This document shows, one piece after another, positions 17,522 through 25,325 of a stretch of DNA of 64,000 nucleotides (position 1 is the first letter of the stretch; each line of letters starts with the position of its first letter). This DNA is from Streptomyces sp. TRM68367 (lineage in GTDB: Bacteria > Actinomycetota > Actinomycetes > Streptomycetales > Streptomycetaceae), in NCBI RefSeq assembly GCF_014495685.1, contig NZ_JACTVI010000033.1, forward strand, positions 17,830 through 81,829, read 5' to 3'. The notes under the pieces were generated by a model. That model saw nothing but the letters and a program-made list of their open reading frames with translations. It ran no database searches and was not told the DNA's origin. The translations under genes and the position numbers were made by a program.

Positions 17522-18807
17522 CTGGTCAGCGAACCCGGCACACCGCGATCACGGGGATCGGTGTGGTCGCGCCCAACGGACTCGGTACGGACACCTACTG
17601 GAAGTCCCTCAGGGAGGGCGTGAGCGTACTGGACCGGATCACCCGGGAGGGATGCGGACACCTGCCGCTGCGCGTCGCCGGCGAGGTCCGGGGATTCGAC
17701 GCCTCGGCACTGATCGAGGAGACCTTCCTCGTCCAGACCGACCGGTTCACCCACTTCGCGCTGGCCGCCGCCGACGCCGCCCTGCAGGACGCGGGACTGA
17801 GCAGCGTCGCCGCCGAATCGCCCTACTCCGTCGGCGTGGTCACCGCCGCCGGCTCCGGCGGCGGCGAGTTCGGCCAGCGGGAACTGCAGAAGCTGTGGGG
17901 ACAAGGGCCCCGTTTCGTCGGCCCCTACCAGTCCATCGCCTGGTTCTACGCGGCCAGCACCGGCCAGATATCCATCCGCAGCGGCTTCAAGGGCCCCTGC
18001 GGGGTCGTCGCCAGCGACGAGGCGGGCGGGCTGGACGCCGTCGCGCACGCCGCCCGCGTCGTGCGGCGGGGAACCGACGTCGTCGTGGCCGGCGCGGCCG
18101 AGGCGCCGCTCGCCCCGTACTCGATGGTCTGCCAGCTCGGATACCCCGAACTCAGCACCGTCGAGGACCCGGCGCGCGCCTACCGCCCCTTCACCTCGGC
18201 GGCCTGCGGGTTCGTGCCCGCGGAGGGCGGTGCCGTCCTGGTCGTCGAAGACGCGGACCGGGCGCACCGCCGCGACACGGCCGTCCGTGCCACCGTGGCG
18301 GGACATGCCGCCACGTTCACCGGCGCCTCGCGCTGGGACCGGTCCCGGGAGGGACTCGCCCACGCCATCCGCGGTGCCCTCGACGAGGCCGGCTGCGCAC
18401 CGGAGGAGATCGACGTGGTCTTCGCCGACGCGATGGGCACACCGGAAGCGGACCGCGCCGAGGCTCTCGCCCTCGCCGACGCCCTCGGCCCGCACGCCAC
18501 CCGCGTGCCGGTCACGGCCCCCAAGACCGGCATCGGGCGCTCCTACTGCGGGGCACCCCTGCTGGACATCGCGGCCGCGGTGATGGCCATGGAGCACGGG
18601 CAGATCCCGCCCACACCGGGCGTCTTCGACATCTGCCACGACATCGACCTGGTGATCTCCACGGCGCGCCCGGCCGAGCTCCGCACGGCCCTGGTCCTCA
18701 GCCGTGGACTCATGGGCTCCAACGCGGCGCTGATACTGCGCCGCGGCCCGGGGTCCGCCGACCGGCACACGCACCTGTACGACAAGGAGAACGCGCATGA
18801 CCACTGA
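17518..18807 (+). CDS. Type II polyketide ketosynthase beta subunit (chain length factor)
   Basis: The 429-residue KS-beta pairs with KS-alpha and sets chain length. The catalytic Cys is replaced: the aligned motif reads VASDEAGGLDAV, so residue 168 is Glu. Most antibiotic chain length factors have Gln there. I recall that spore-pigment types can carry Glu, but I have not verified it. The true start is the ATG at 17518, overlapping the KS-alpha stop by four bases; the open frame further upstream is a shadow. It overlaps the ACP gene by 11 bases. Confidence 0.94.
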   Translation: MTGQRTRHTAITGIGVVAPNGLGTDTYWKSLREGVSVLDRITREGCGHLPLRVAGEVRGFDASALIEETFLVQTDRFTHFALAAADAALQDAGLSSVAAESPYSVGVVTAAGSGGGEFGQRELQKLWGQGPRFVGPYQSIAWFYAASTGQISIRSGFKGPCGVVASDEAGGLDAVAHAARVVRRGTDVVVAGAAEAPLAPYSMVCQLGYPELSTVEDPARAYRPFTSAACGFVPAEGGAVLVVEDADRAHRRDTAVRATVAGHAATFTGASRWDRSREGLAHAIRGALDEAGCAPEEIDVVFADAMGTPEADRAEALALADALGPHATRVPVTAPKTGIGRSYCGAPLLDIAAAVMAMEHGQIPPTPGVFDICHDIDLVISTARPAELRTALVLSRGLMGSNAALILRRGPGSADRHTHLYDKENAHDH

Positions 18808-19063
18808 AGTGTCCGAAGTGACCGTCGAGGAACTGGCCGCGCTCATGAAGAAGGCCGCCGGAGTCACCGTCGACCCGCACGAACTCGCGAGCCGGATGGA
18901 CGCCCGCTTCGCCGAGTTCGGCCTGGATTCCCTCGGCCTCCTCGGCATCGTGGGCGAACTGGAGAACCGGTACGGCCGGCCGCTCCCCACGGACGCCGAG
19001 CGGTGCAAGACCCCCGGCGACTTCCTCGCTCTCGTGAACACCACCCTGAGGACCGGAGTCTGA
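18797..19063 (+). CDS. Type II polyketide acyl carrier protein
   Basis: The 88-residue ACP carries the growing chain on phosphopantetheine attached to S45 in FGLDSLGLLGI. The four-helix ACP pattern and length are normal. AAGGAGA is just upstream, inside the end of KS-beta, so this gene has its own ribosome site despite the 11-base overlap. It is followed after one base by the aromatase/cyclase. Confidence 0.95.
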   Translation: MTTEVSEVTVEELAALMKKAAGVTVDPHELASRMDARFAEFGLDSLGLLGIVGELENRYGRPLPTDAERCKTPGDFLALVNTTLRTGV

Positions 19064-19064
19064 C

Positions 19065-19544
19065 ATGGCAGGACACACCGAGAACGAGATCACCATCGCC
19101 GCACCGGTCGCCCTCGTCTGGGACATGACCAACGACCTCGAAAGCTGGCCGCAGCTGTTCAGCGAGTACGCGGCCGTCGAGGTGCTGTCCCGGCAGGGCG
19201 ACACGGTGACCTTCCGCCTGACCATGCACCCCGACGAGAACGGCAAGGTGTGGAGCTGGGTCTCGGAACGGATCACCGACCGCGACAGCCTCACCGTCCG
19301 GGCACGCCGGGTCGAACCCGGGCCGTTCGAGTACATGAACATTCGGTGGGAGTACGAGGAGACCCCCGACGGCACCCGGATGCGCTGGACCCAGGACTTC
19401 GCCATGAAGCCGGACGCCCCGGTCGACGACGCCGGGATGACGGACATCATCAACACCAACTCGCCCATCCAGATGGCCCTCATCCGCGACCGCATCGAGC
19501 AGGCCGCCGACGAGCGGCGGACCACACCCGTCACGTCCGCCTGA
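19065..19544 (+). CDS. Aromatase/cyclase, SRPBCC fold (WhiE-ORFVI-like)
   Basis: The 159-residue single-domain START/SRPBCC protein is related to TcmN- and WhiE-type aromatase/cyclases that fold and aromatise the first ring. Visible family features are the opening HTENEITIAAPVALVWDMTN, WPQLFSEYAAVEVL and RMRWTQDFAMKPDAPVDD. It starts one base after the ACP stop. A single domain rather than a fused pair suggests first-ring closure as in WhiE or tetracenomycin. Confidence 0.92.
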   Translation: MAGHTENEITIAAPVALVWDMTNDLESWPQLFSEYAAVEVLSRQGDTVTFRLTMHPDENGKVWSWVSERITDRDSLTVRARRVEPGPFEYMNIRWEYEETPDGTRMRWTQDFAMKPDAPVDDAGMTDIINTNSPIQMALIRDRIEQAADERRTTPVTSA

Positions 19545-19570
19545 GCGGCGCCGTCGCGCAAGGAGACCTC

Positions 19571-19906
19571 ATGCACCACGCCCTGATCGTCGCCCGGATG
19601 GCCCCGCAGTCGGCCCCGGAGATCGCCGAGGTCTTCGCGGCCTCCGACCGCGGCGAACTCCCGCACCTCGTCGGTGTGACCCAGCGATCCCTCTTCCATT
19701 TCGGCGACGTGTACATGCACTTCATCGAGGCCGAGCAGGAGCCGGGGCCCGCCATCGCGCGCGTGGCCGGACACCCGGAGTTCCGTTACATCAGCAGCCG
19801 ACTCGCGGCGTACGTCAGCCCTTACGACCCGCAGACCTGGCGTGGTCCGAAGGACGCGATGGCCCAGTGCTTCTACCACTGGGAGCGGGACGCCGCCGCC
19901 CGGTGA
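19571..19906 (+). CDS. TcmI-family polyketide cyclase (WhiE-ORFVII-like)
   Basis: The 111-residue small cyclase is of the TcmI family (ferredoxin-like dimer) that closes later rings. The start MHHALIVARMAP, the core FAASDRGELPHLVGVTQRSL and the end QCFYHWE are typical. AAGGAG lies five bases upstream of the ATG at 19571; the longer open frame upstream lies over the aromatase gene and is discarded. It is the last gene of the + strand biosynthetic operon, ending before a strong hairpin. Confidence 0.92.
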   Translation: MHHALIVARMAPQSAPEIAEVFAASDRGELPHLVGVTQRSLFHFGDVYMHFIEAEQEPGPAIARVAGHPEFRYISSRLAAYVSPYDPQTWRGPKDAMAQCFYHWERDAAAR

Positions 19907-19917
19907 CGGAACGCGAA

Positions 19918-19954
19918 GGCCGCTGTCCGCGCCTCGTCTGCGCGGACAGCGGCC
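19918..19954. terminator. 15-bp perfect hairpin between convergent cluster operons
   Basis: Arms 19918-19932 and 19940-19954 pair perfectly with a seven-base loop (CTCGTCT). The hairpin lies between the converging cyclase and amidohydrolase genes, so it can terminate both. No long T-run follows, as is common in Streptomyces. Confidence 0.85.
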
Positions 19955-19965
19955 CTCTCGTGTGC

Positions 19966-20925
19966 TCAGCGGTCCAGTGCGGGCATCAGACGCACGGCGT
20001 TCTCGCGGTTGATCGCCTGGAGTTGCGCGTCGGAGATGGCCGGATCGTTGTCCAGAGCAGGTGCCACGATGTCGGTGACGACCTGCGCGGGGGTGGGCGG
20101 CCAGTCCGTGCCGAAGAGGATACGGCCCGGGTCCACGGTCGCCAGCAGCGTGGGCGTGGCCGAGGGAGACATGGGGCCCGCCGTGTCGAAGCAGAACCGG
20201 TGCAGGTAGTCCTGGACCCGGCCCGGCTCGATATCCGGCGTGAGGTGCCGGCCGAAGAGTTCGAGCCGGGTGGCGATGTACGGCAGAAACCCTCCTCCGT
20301 GCGGGAGGATGAAGGTGAGGTTCGGATAGCGGTCCAGGACGCCGTTCCTGATGAGGTTGACGGCGGCACGCGTGGTGTCCATGAGGAAGTCGCACACGAA
20401 CGGCGGCATTCCGGGCAGCCCCGCACCCCCGCCGTTTCCCACCGGTACGTCCATGGGGTGGGTGCTGATGACCGCGGACCGGTCGTTCAGCTCCGCCAGG
20501 AGCCGGTCGTGCGCGTCGTCACCGAGATGGACACCGTCCATGCTCGTTCGCGTGCTCACCCCGACGGCACCGAGCTCGTCGAGGCCGTACCGGAGGCTCC
20601 ACAGGGAGAGCTCCAGGTCGTCGAGGAACACGGGCGTGAAGAACCCGAAGCGCGCGGGATGGCTCTCGACGACGTCCGCCGCTGCCCGCAGGGCGACACG
20701 TGCGCTCTCCTGGCGCTCCGCCCGCTCACGCAGCCGCCCCAGCATCGCGACCGTCATGACGGAGGTGCTGATACCCGCCTTGTCCATGACCTCCAGGGCC
20801 GCGTTCCGGTCCCAGCGCGTCCACCAGGGCAGCTTCTCGCGGTTGATCGCGCCTCGTTCCTCCGCCCAGTCCAGCCAGTCCGGCGCGGTGAAGTGATGGT
20901 GGACGTCCACTCGGCCACTTGTCAT
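19966..20925 (-). CDS. Amidohydrolase-2 family metal-dependent hydrolase/decarboxylase
   Basis: The 319-residue TIM-barrel protein is like ACMS decarboxylase and other amidohydrolase-2 enzymes. The metal site is visible as H9-x-H11 in VDVHHHF, H156 in STHPMD, H209 in LPHGGG and D274 in FGTDW. Many relatives decarboxylate aromatic acids, so decarboxylation or hydrolysis of a polyketide intermediate is a reasonable inference. I chose the ATG at 20925, preceded by GGAGAGGACC. It is 20 bp downstream of the FAD hydroxylase and shares its strand. It is not part of the S. coelicolor whiE set as I remember it. Confidence 0.87.
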   Translation of the reverse strand: MTSGRVDVHHHFTAPDWLDWAEERGAINREKLPWWTRWDRNAALEVMDKAGISTSVMTVAMLGRLRERAERQESARVALRAAADVVESHPARFGFFTPVFLDDLELSLWSLRYGLDELGAVGVSTRTSMDGVHLGDDAHDRLLAELNDRSAVISTHPMDVPVGNGGGAGLPGMPPFVCDFLMDTTRAAVNLIRNGVLDRYPNLTFILPHGGGFLPYIATRLELFGRHLTPDIEPGRVQDYLHRFCFDTAGPMSPSATPTLLATVDPGRILFGTDWPPTPAQVVTDIVAPALDNDPAISDAQLQAINRENAVRLMPALDR

Positions 20926-20945
20926 AGCCAGGTCCTCTCCGGTGC

Positions 20946-22592
20946 TCAAGCACGGCACAGTACGGTCTGCAGCACATGCGTCAGGACGCGATCGGGCTCC
21001 GGCACGCCGGCGTCCGCCCGCCACGCGACGAAACCGTCCGGGCGTACCAGGACGGCACCGTCCTCGGCCGTGCCGTGCAGCTCCGCCCAGTCGGCGTCCG
21101 GTTCGGGAACGAGGTCGTGATCAGGTCCCCGGCCCACGAGATACACCTCGACCGGCACGCCCAGATGCGCGGAGGCCTTCTCGGCCGCATTCCGCCACGC
21201 CTGCCCTTCGGGCCCGGCGAGCAGAACAAAGGAGCGCTCGTACACATCCAGCGTGGAGATCCTGACGCCTTCCCTCGTGACCCACATATGGGGCGCTCGG
21301 CTCCCCGGCTCGCCGCCCAGCTGGAAGTCCTCGGGGACCACCGGCCGCGCCGCAGGGGCATCCACCACGGCGTGAGACGCATACCGGTAGCAGAGGGCCA
21401 CGGTCATCAGGTCCGCCGGGTCGTCGTTGCGCCCCGCGGCAGGGCTGAATCCCGGGTGCTGTTCGTCGGCCGCCTGGACGCACGCCCGGGTGCCGGTCGC
21501 GAGGGCGACAGGCCGCCGTTCACGCTCGTAGGTGTCGAGCAAGGGCATGCCGGCCAATCCGCGGAGCACCGCGGCCAGTTTCCAGGCGAGATTATGGGCG
21601 TCCTGAATCCCGGTGTTGGAGCCGAACGCCCCGGTCGGCGGCATTTCGTGTGCGGAGTCGCCGGCCAGGAAGACCCGGCTCTCTCCGTAGCTGTCCGCGA
21701 CCCGCTTCGAAGCGTGCCAGGGCGCCCTGCCCGTGATCTCGACATCGAGATCCGGAACGCCGACGGAAGCGCGGATGTGCGCCGCGCACCGCTCGTCGCT
21801 GAAGTCCTCCAGGACTTCGCCCCGGTCGGGATACCAGGGCACGTGGATCACCCATCGCTCCTCGTTGTCCACCGGCAGCAGGGCCCCTTCGCCCAGGGGG
21901 TCGGTGACATAACAGACAACGAATCGTTTCTCTCCGACGTATTCCTTGAGCGCCTTGCTGCGGAACGTGACGCTGACGTTGTGGAACAGCTCACCGGGCC
22001 CTGACTGGCCGATCCCCAGACACCTGCGAACGGGACTTCTGGGTCCGTCGGCGGCCACCAGGAAATCAGCGTTCACGCTGTACGTCTCACCGGTGTCCCG
22101 GCGCCTGACCTGGGCCTGTACGCCCTCTGCGTCCTGTGTGAAGGACAGCATCTCCGTGCCGAAGCGGATGTCGCCGCCCTGGGCGCGCGCGTAGTCCAGC
22201 AGTACCGGTTCGAGATCGTTCTGACTGCACAGGCACCAGTCCGAGGAGCTGACCCGGGAAACGTCCATGCCGCCGGAGATGTCCCCGACGATCCAGCGGC
22301 GCCGGCCCCCGGTGAGGGTGTCCACCTGAAGAACCCCGTCGTTTCCGGCGAGAACGCGGGCAGCCTCCCGGATGCGCGACTCCAGTCCGGCGGTCCGGTA
22401 GATCTCCATGGTGCGCACATTGTTCCCGCGGCCACGTGGGTGCGTCGATGTCGCGGCATGCCGCTCCACGACCATGTGCTCAATTCCATGGCGGCCCAGA
22501 AAAACGGAAGTGGAAAGACCCACCAGGGATCCGCCGACGACAAGAACTGGTACAGATTCCGCGCGTCCGCTCACGTCGACGATGTTTACCAA
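20946..22592 (-). CDS. FAD-dependent polyketide hydroxylase (WhiE-ORFVIII/SchC-like)
   Basis: The product is about 548 residues, an aromatic hydroxylase of the PHBH class that uses NAD(P)H and O2 to hydroxylate the polyketide. The FAD-binding motif is VLVVGGSLVGLS, the DG motif is VAADGPRSPVRR, and the second FAD motif is FLAGDSAHEMPPTGAFGSN. The C-terminal thioredoxin-like domain of this class is present. The start is uncertain: a TTG at 22592 has GGGAG six bases upstream, while GTG codons at 22607 and 22574 are in frame without a good site. It is divergent from the P450 across about 130 bp. Confidence 0.88.
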   Translation of the reverse strand: MVNIVDVSGRAESVPVLVVGGSLVGLSTSVFLGRHGIEHMVVERHAATSTHPRGRGNNVRTMEIYRTAGLESRIREAARVLAGNDGVLQVDTLTGGRRRWIVGDISGGMDVSRVSSSDWCLCSQNDLEPVLLDYARAQGGDIRFGTEMLSFTQDAEGVQAQVRRRDTGETYSVNADFLVAADGPRSPVRRCLGIGQSGPGELFHNVSVTFRSKALKEYVGEKRFVVCYVTDPLGEGALLPVDNEERWVIHVPWYPDRGEVLEDFSDERCAAHIRASVGVPDLDVEITGRAPWHASKRVADSYGESRVFLAGDSAHEMPPTGAFGSNTGIQDAHNLAWKLAAVLRGLAGMPLLDTYERERRPVALATGTRACVQAADEQHPGFSPAAGRNDDPADLMTVALCYRYASHAVVDAPAARPVVPEDFQLGGEPGSRAPHMWVTREGVRISTLDVYERSFVLLAGPEGQAWRNAAEKASAHLGVPVEVYLVGRGPDHDLVPEPDADWAELHGTAEDGAVLVRPDGFVAWRADAGVPEPDRVLTHVLQTVLCRA

Positions 22593-22720
22593 GCCGGGCT
22601 CCCACACACGCGTCGCAGGGCGAGCCGACCCATATGGCGCAGCGCCGTTTGCGGCACCGCACCGCCCGGGAAACGGTGGCTCTGATCGACGGAACCCACC
22701 TCAACCCTCCGGGACCAGTC

Positions 22721-23989
22721 ATGACGCAAGCGTTCGCATCCGAGGAATCCGAGGAACTGTCAGCCCAGGAGGCCGCGGCCGCGGCCTCGGCATGCAGCCG
22801 GGAATTCCGGGCCAACCCGCACCCCGTCTACGCCACGCTCCGGGAGACCGCACCCGTATGTCCGCTGTCGCCGCCCCACGGGGTCGAGACGTACCTCATC
22901 ACCCGGTACGACGACGCTCGCGCCGCCCTGGCCGACCCGCGGCTGAGCAAGGACATGTACGGCGCCATCGACGCCTACCACCGCATCTTCGGTGACTCGT
23001 CGATCGCACTGGACGACAACATGCTCTTCTCGGACCCGCCGAAGCACACCAGGCTCCGGCGGATCGTCGGCAATGTCTTCACCCCGAAAAGGGTGGAATC
23101 GCTGCGTCCGCGCGTTCAGCAGATCACCGACGACCTGCTGGACCGGTGCTCGGCGTCGGGGTCCGTGGACCTGCTTCCGGAGTTCTGTTTCCCGCTGCCG
23201 CTCCATGTGATCTGTGAGCTTCTGGGCGTCCCGGAAAACGAACGCAGGCAGGCTCAGGAGTGGTCCGCCACCGTCGCCAGGACCGGCTTCGGTCCGGAGG
23301 CGAGGAAGAAACTGGAGCTGGCCGAGGGAAACCTGCGCGACTATCTGGTGGACCTGATCGCACGGAAGCGCCAGGAGCCGGACGGGGCCCTGCTCAGCGC
23401 ACTCGTCACGGCACAGGACGAGGACGGCGCGCTCACCGACCACGAACTCGTCTCGACGGCGTGGGTGCTGCTGTTCGCGGGCCACAAGTCGACGGCGTAC
23501 CAGATCGGAAATGCCGTCTACCATCTGCTCGTCCACGAAGACCAGCGCCGACTGGCATTCCGGGACGCGGGCGCGACAGCCGCGGCCATCGAAGAGATCT
23601 TCCGGTTCGAGAGCTCCGTGGAGAATTCGACGTTCCGCCACGCGAAAGAGGACGTCGTGATCCGCGACACGATCATCCCGAAGGGTGCGCTCGTCCAGAT
23701 CTCGATCACCGGAGCCAACCGGGACCCCGAGGCATTCGAGGATCCGGACCGGCTGGACGTCGAGCGCCCCAACGTCCAGGCGGCTCACCTCGCGTTCGGC
23801 CTCGGCCCGCACTACTGCATCGGCGCGCCGCTGGCCCGGCTGGAGATGCAGATCGCGCTCACTTCGCTCTTCGGACGGTACCCCCGCATGACTCTTGCCG
23901 GAGGGCCGGAAGACGCACGCTGGCTGACCGTACCGTTCCCCGCCTTCCGCGGGCTGGCAGAACTTCCGGTCACCCTCGACCCGTCATGA
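22721..23989 (+). CDS. Cytochrome P450 with atypical oxygen-activation motif
   Basis: This is a 422-residue soluble bacterial P450. The haem motif is FGLGPHYCIGAPLAR with ligand C366, and the ExxR motif is in EEIFRFES. The I-helix reads FAGHKSTAY (A253-T258): the usual acidic residue is Lys256 and the usual Thr is Ser257, which is unusual. It probably oxidises the cluster product or an intermediate. I chose the ATG at 22721; upstream in-frame codons, including an ATG at 22634, add sequence unlike P450s. The stop overlaps the next gene as ATGA. No ferredoxin gene is adjacent. Confidence 0.9.
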   Translation: MTQAFASEESEELSAQEAAAAASACSREFRANPHPVYATLRETAPVCPLSPPHGVETYLITRYDDARAALADPRLSKDMYGAIDAYHRIFGDSSIALDDNMLFSDPPKHTRLRRIVGNVFTPKRVESLRPRVQQITDDLLDRCSASGSVDLLPEFCFPLPLHVICELLGVPENERRQAQEWSATVARTGFGPEARKKLELAEGNLRDYLVDLIARKRQEPDGALLSALVTAQDEDGALTDHELVSTAWVLLFAGHKSTAYQIGNAVYHLLVHEDQRRLAFRDAGATAAAIEEIFRFESSVENSTFRHAKEDVVIRDTIIPKGALVQISITGANRDPEAFEDPDRLDVERPNVQAAHLAFGLGPHYCIGAPLARLEMQIALTSLFGRYPRMTLAGGPEDARWLTVPFPAFRGLAELPVTLDPS

Positions 23990-24336
23990 CCGGCGCACGT
24001 GTGCGAGTCATCCGCATGCTCCGCGTGCGGGAAGGAAGGGAAGCGGATTTCGTGGCGGCCTATCAGGGCGTGCTCGAACGCGCCGTGCGATTCCCCGGCC
24101 ACGTCGGTGAACAACTGTGCCGTTCCCTTGATGATCCCGGCCAGTGGTTGCTCACCAGCGAGTGGGAAAGTCTCGAAGCCGTCAGGCAGTGGCGCACCGA
24201 TCCCGATCACGCCACCCTGGTCGAGCCGATGAACGCCTGCCTGCACGACGACCGGTGGACAGCCGCCTTCGAAGTCATGGCCATGGCTGCCGGCCAGGAA
24301 AACCGAACGGCGAGACGGGGGCTGACCAGCATGTGA
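23986..24336 (+). CDS. ABM-fold protein paralogous to the first cluster gene
   Basis: The 116-residue dimeric alpha-beta-barrel protein is of the antibiotic biosynthesis monooxygenase type. It shares PGHVGEQLCRS and WLLTSEWES with residues 50-90 of the protein at 14651 (PGHLGDQLCQS, WLITSEWET). The two are therefore paralogues, here as a stand-alone domain. The ATG overlaps the P450 stop by four bases, so the enzymes are co-translated and may act in one step. This is the last gene of the cluster before conserved backbone resumes. Confidence 0.8.
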   Translation: MTGARVRVIRMLRVREGREADFVAAYQGVLERAVRFPGHVGEQLCRSLDDPGQWLLTSEWESLEAVRQWRTDPDHATLVEPMNACLHDDRWTAAFEVMAMAAGQENRTARRGLTSM

Positions 24337-24357
24337 CCGGCCGGTAAGGTCTGGTTC

Positions 24358-24867
24358 GTGTCCAAGCCCCTCGGTCTCTCCTTCGACCCCATCGCCCGCG
24401 CCGACGAACTGTGGAAGCAGCGCTGGGGAAGCGTGCCGTCCATGGCCGCCATCACCTCGATCATGCGCGCGCACCAGATCCTGCTCGCGGAGGTCGACGC
24501 GGTGGTCAAGCCGTACGGACTGACGTTCGCGCGGTACGAGGCGCTGGTGCTGCTCACCTTCTCCAAGTCCGGCGAGTTGCCGATGTCCAAGATCGGCGAG
24601 CGGCTGATGGTGCACCCGACGTCGGTGACGAACACCGTGGACCGCCTGGTGAAGTCCGGCCTGGTGGCCAAGCGCCCCAACCCCAACGACGGCCGCGGCA
24701 CGCTCGCCACCATCACCGACAAGGGCCGCGAGGTGGTCGAGGCCGCCACCCGCGACCTGATGGCGATGGACTTCGGGCTCGGCGTGTACGACGCCGACGA
24801 GTGCCTGGAGATCTTCGCGATGCTGCGCCCGCTGCGGATCGCGGCGCAGGACTTCGAGGCGGAGTGA
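24358..24867 (+). CDS. MarR-family transcriptional regulator
   Basis: The 169-residue winged-helix regulator has the core PYGLTFARYEALVLLTFS, the recognition region LMVHPTSVTNTVDRLVKSG and the wing PNPNDGRGTLATITDKG. It begins 21 bp after the polyketide cluster, but it is probably backbone: its position before the DUF3817 and mutase genes matches my recollection of the S. coelicolor order. Whether it also controls the cluster is not known. The GTG at 24358 has only a weak AAGG upstream. Confidence 0.88.
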   Translation: MSKPLGLSFDPIARADELWKQRWGSVPSMAAITSIMRAHQILLAEVDAVVKPYGLTFARYEALVLLTFSKSGELPMSKIGERLMVHPTSVTNTVDRLVKSGLVAKRPNPNDGRGTLATITDKGREVVEAATRDLMAMDFGLGVYDADECLEIFAMLRPLRIAAQDFEAE

Positions 24868-24910
24868 CCCCGGCCGAGATCGCCCGGAACGGGCGGTTAC
24901 GCTCGACGGC

Positions 24911-25249
24911 ATGAAGAAGAGCGTGCTGACCCGCTACCGCGTCATGGCCTACGTCACCGGCGTCCTGCTGGTCCTGCTGACCCTCGGCGTGATCGCCAAG
25001 TACGTGCTTGACCTCAACGGCGCGGACGGCTTCACACGTGTCGTCGGCATCGCGCACGGCTGGCTGTACGTCGTGTACCTGATCTTCGCCTTCGACCTGG
25101 GCTCCAAGGCGAAGTGGCCGGTCGCCAAGCAGCTGTGGGTGCTGCTGGCCGGGACGATCCCGACGGCCGCCTTCTTCGTGGAGCGCAAGGTCAGCCACGA
25201 GCTGGAGGCGAAGCTCGCGGAGCAGGCGCCCGCGACCGCCAAGGCGTAG
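24911..25249 (+). CDS. DUF3817 small integral membrane protein
   Basis: The 112-residue product has three to four membrane helices and the closing motif FFVERKVSHELEAK, close to FFAERKVRREAES in the paralogue at 13362. Function is unknown. It follows MarR by 43 bp and is probably co-transcribed with it. Confidence 0.85.
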   Translation: MKKSVLTRYRVMAYVTGVLLVLLTLGVIAKYVLDLNGADGFTRVVGIAHGWLYVVYLIFAFDLGSKAKWPVAKQLWVLLAGTIPTAAFFVERKVSHELEAKLAEQAPATAKA

Positions 25250-25325
25250 CCCTTACCGCCGTACGGACGAACGTGCGGCGGTCAGCCATCGACATTTACT
25301 AGGACGTCCAAGTAAATTCGAGGGT

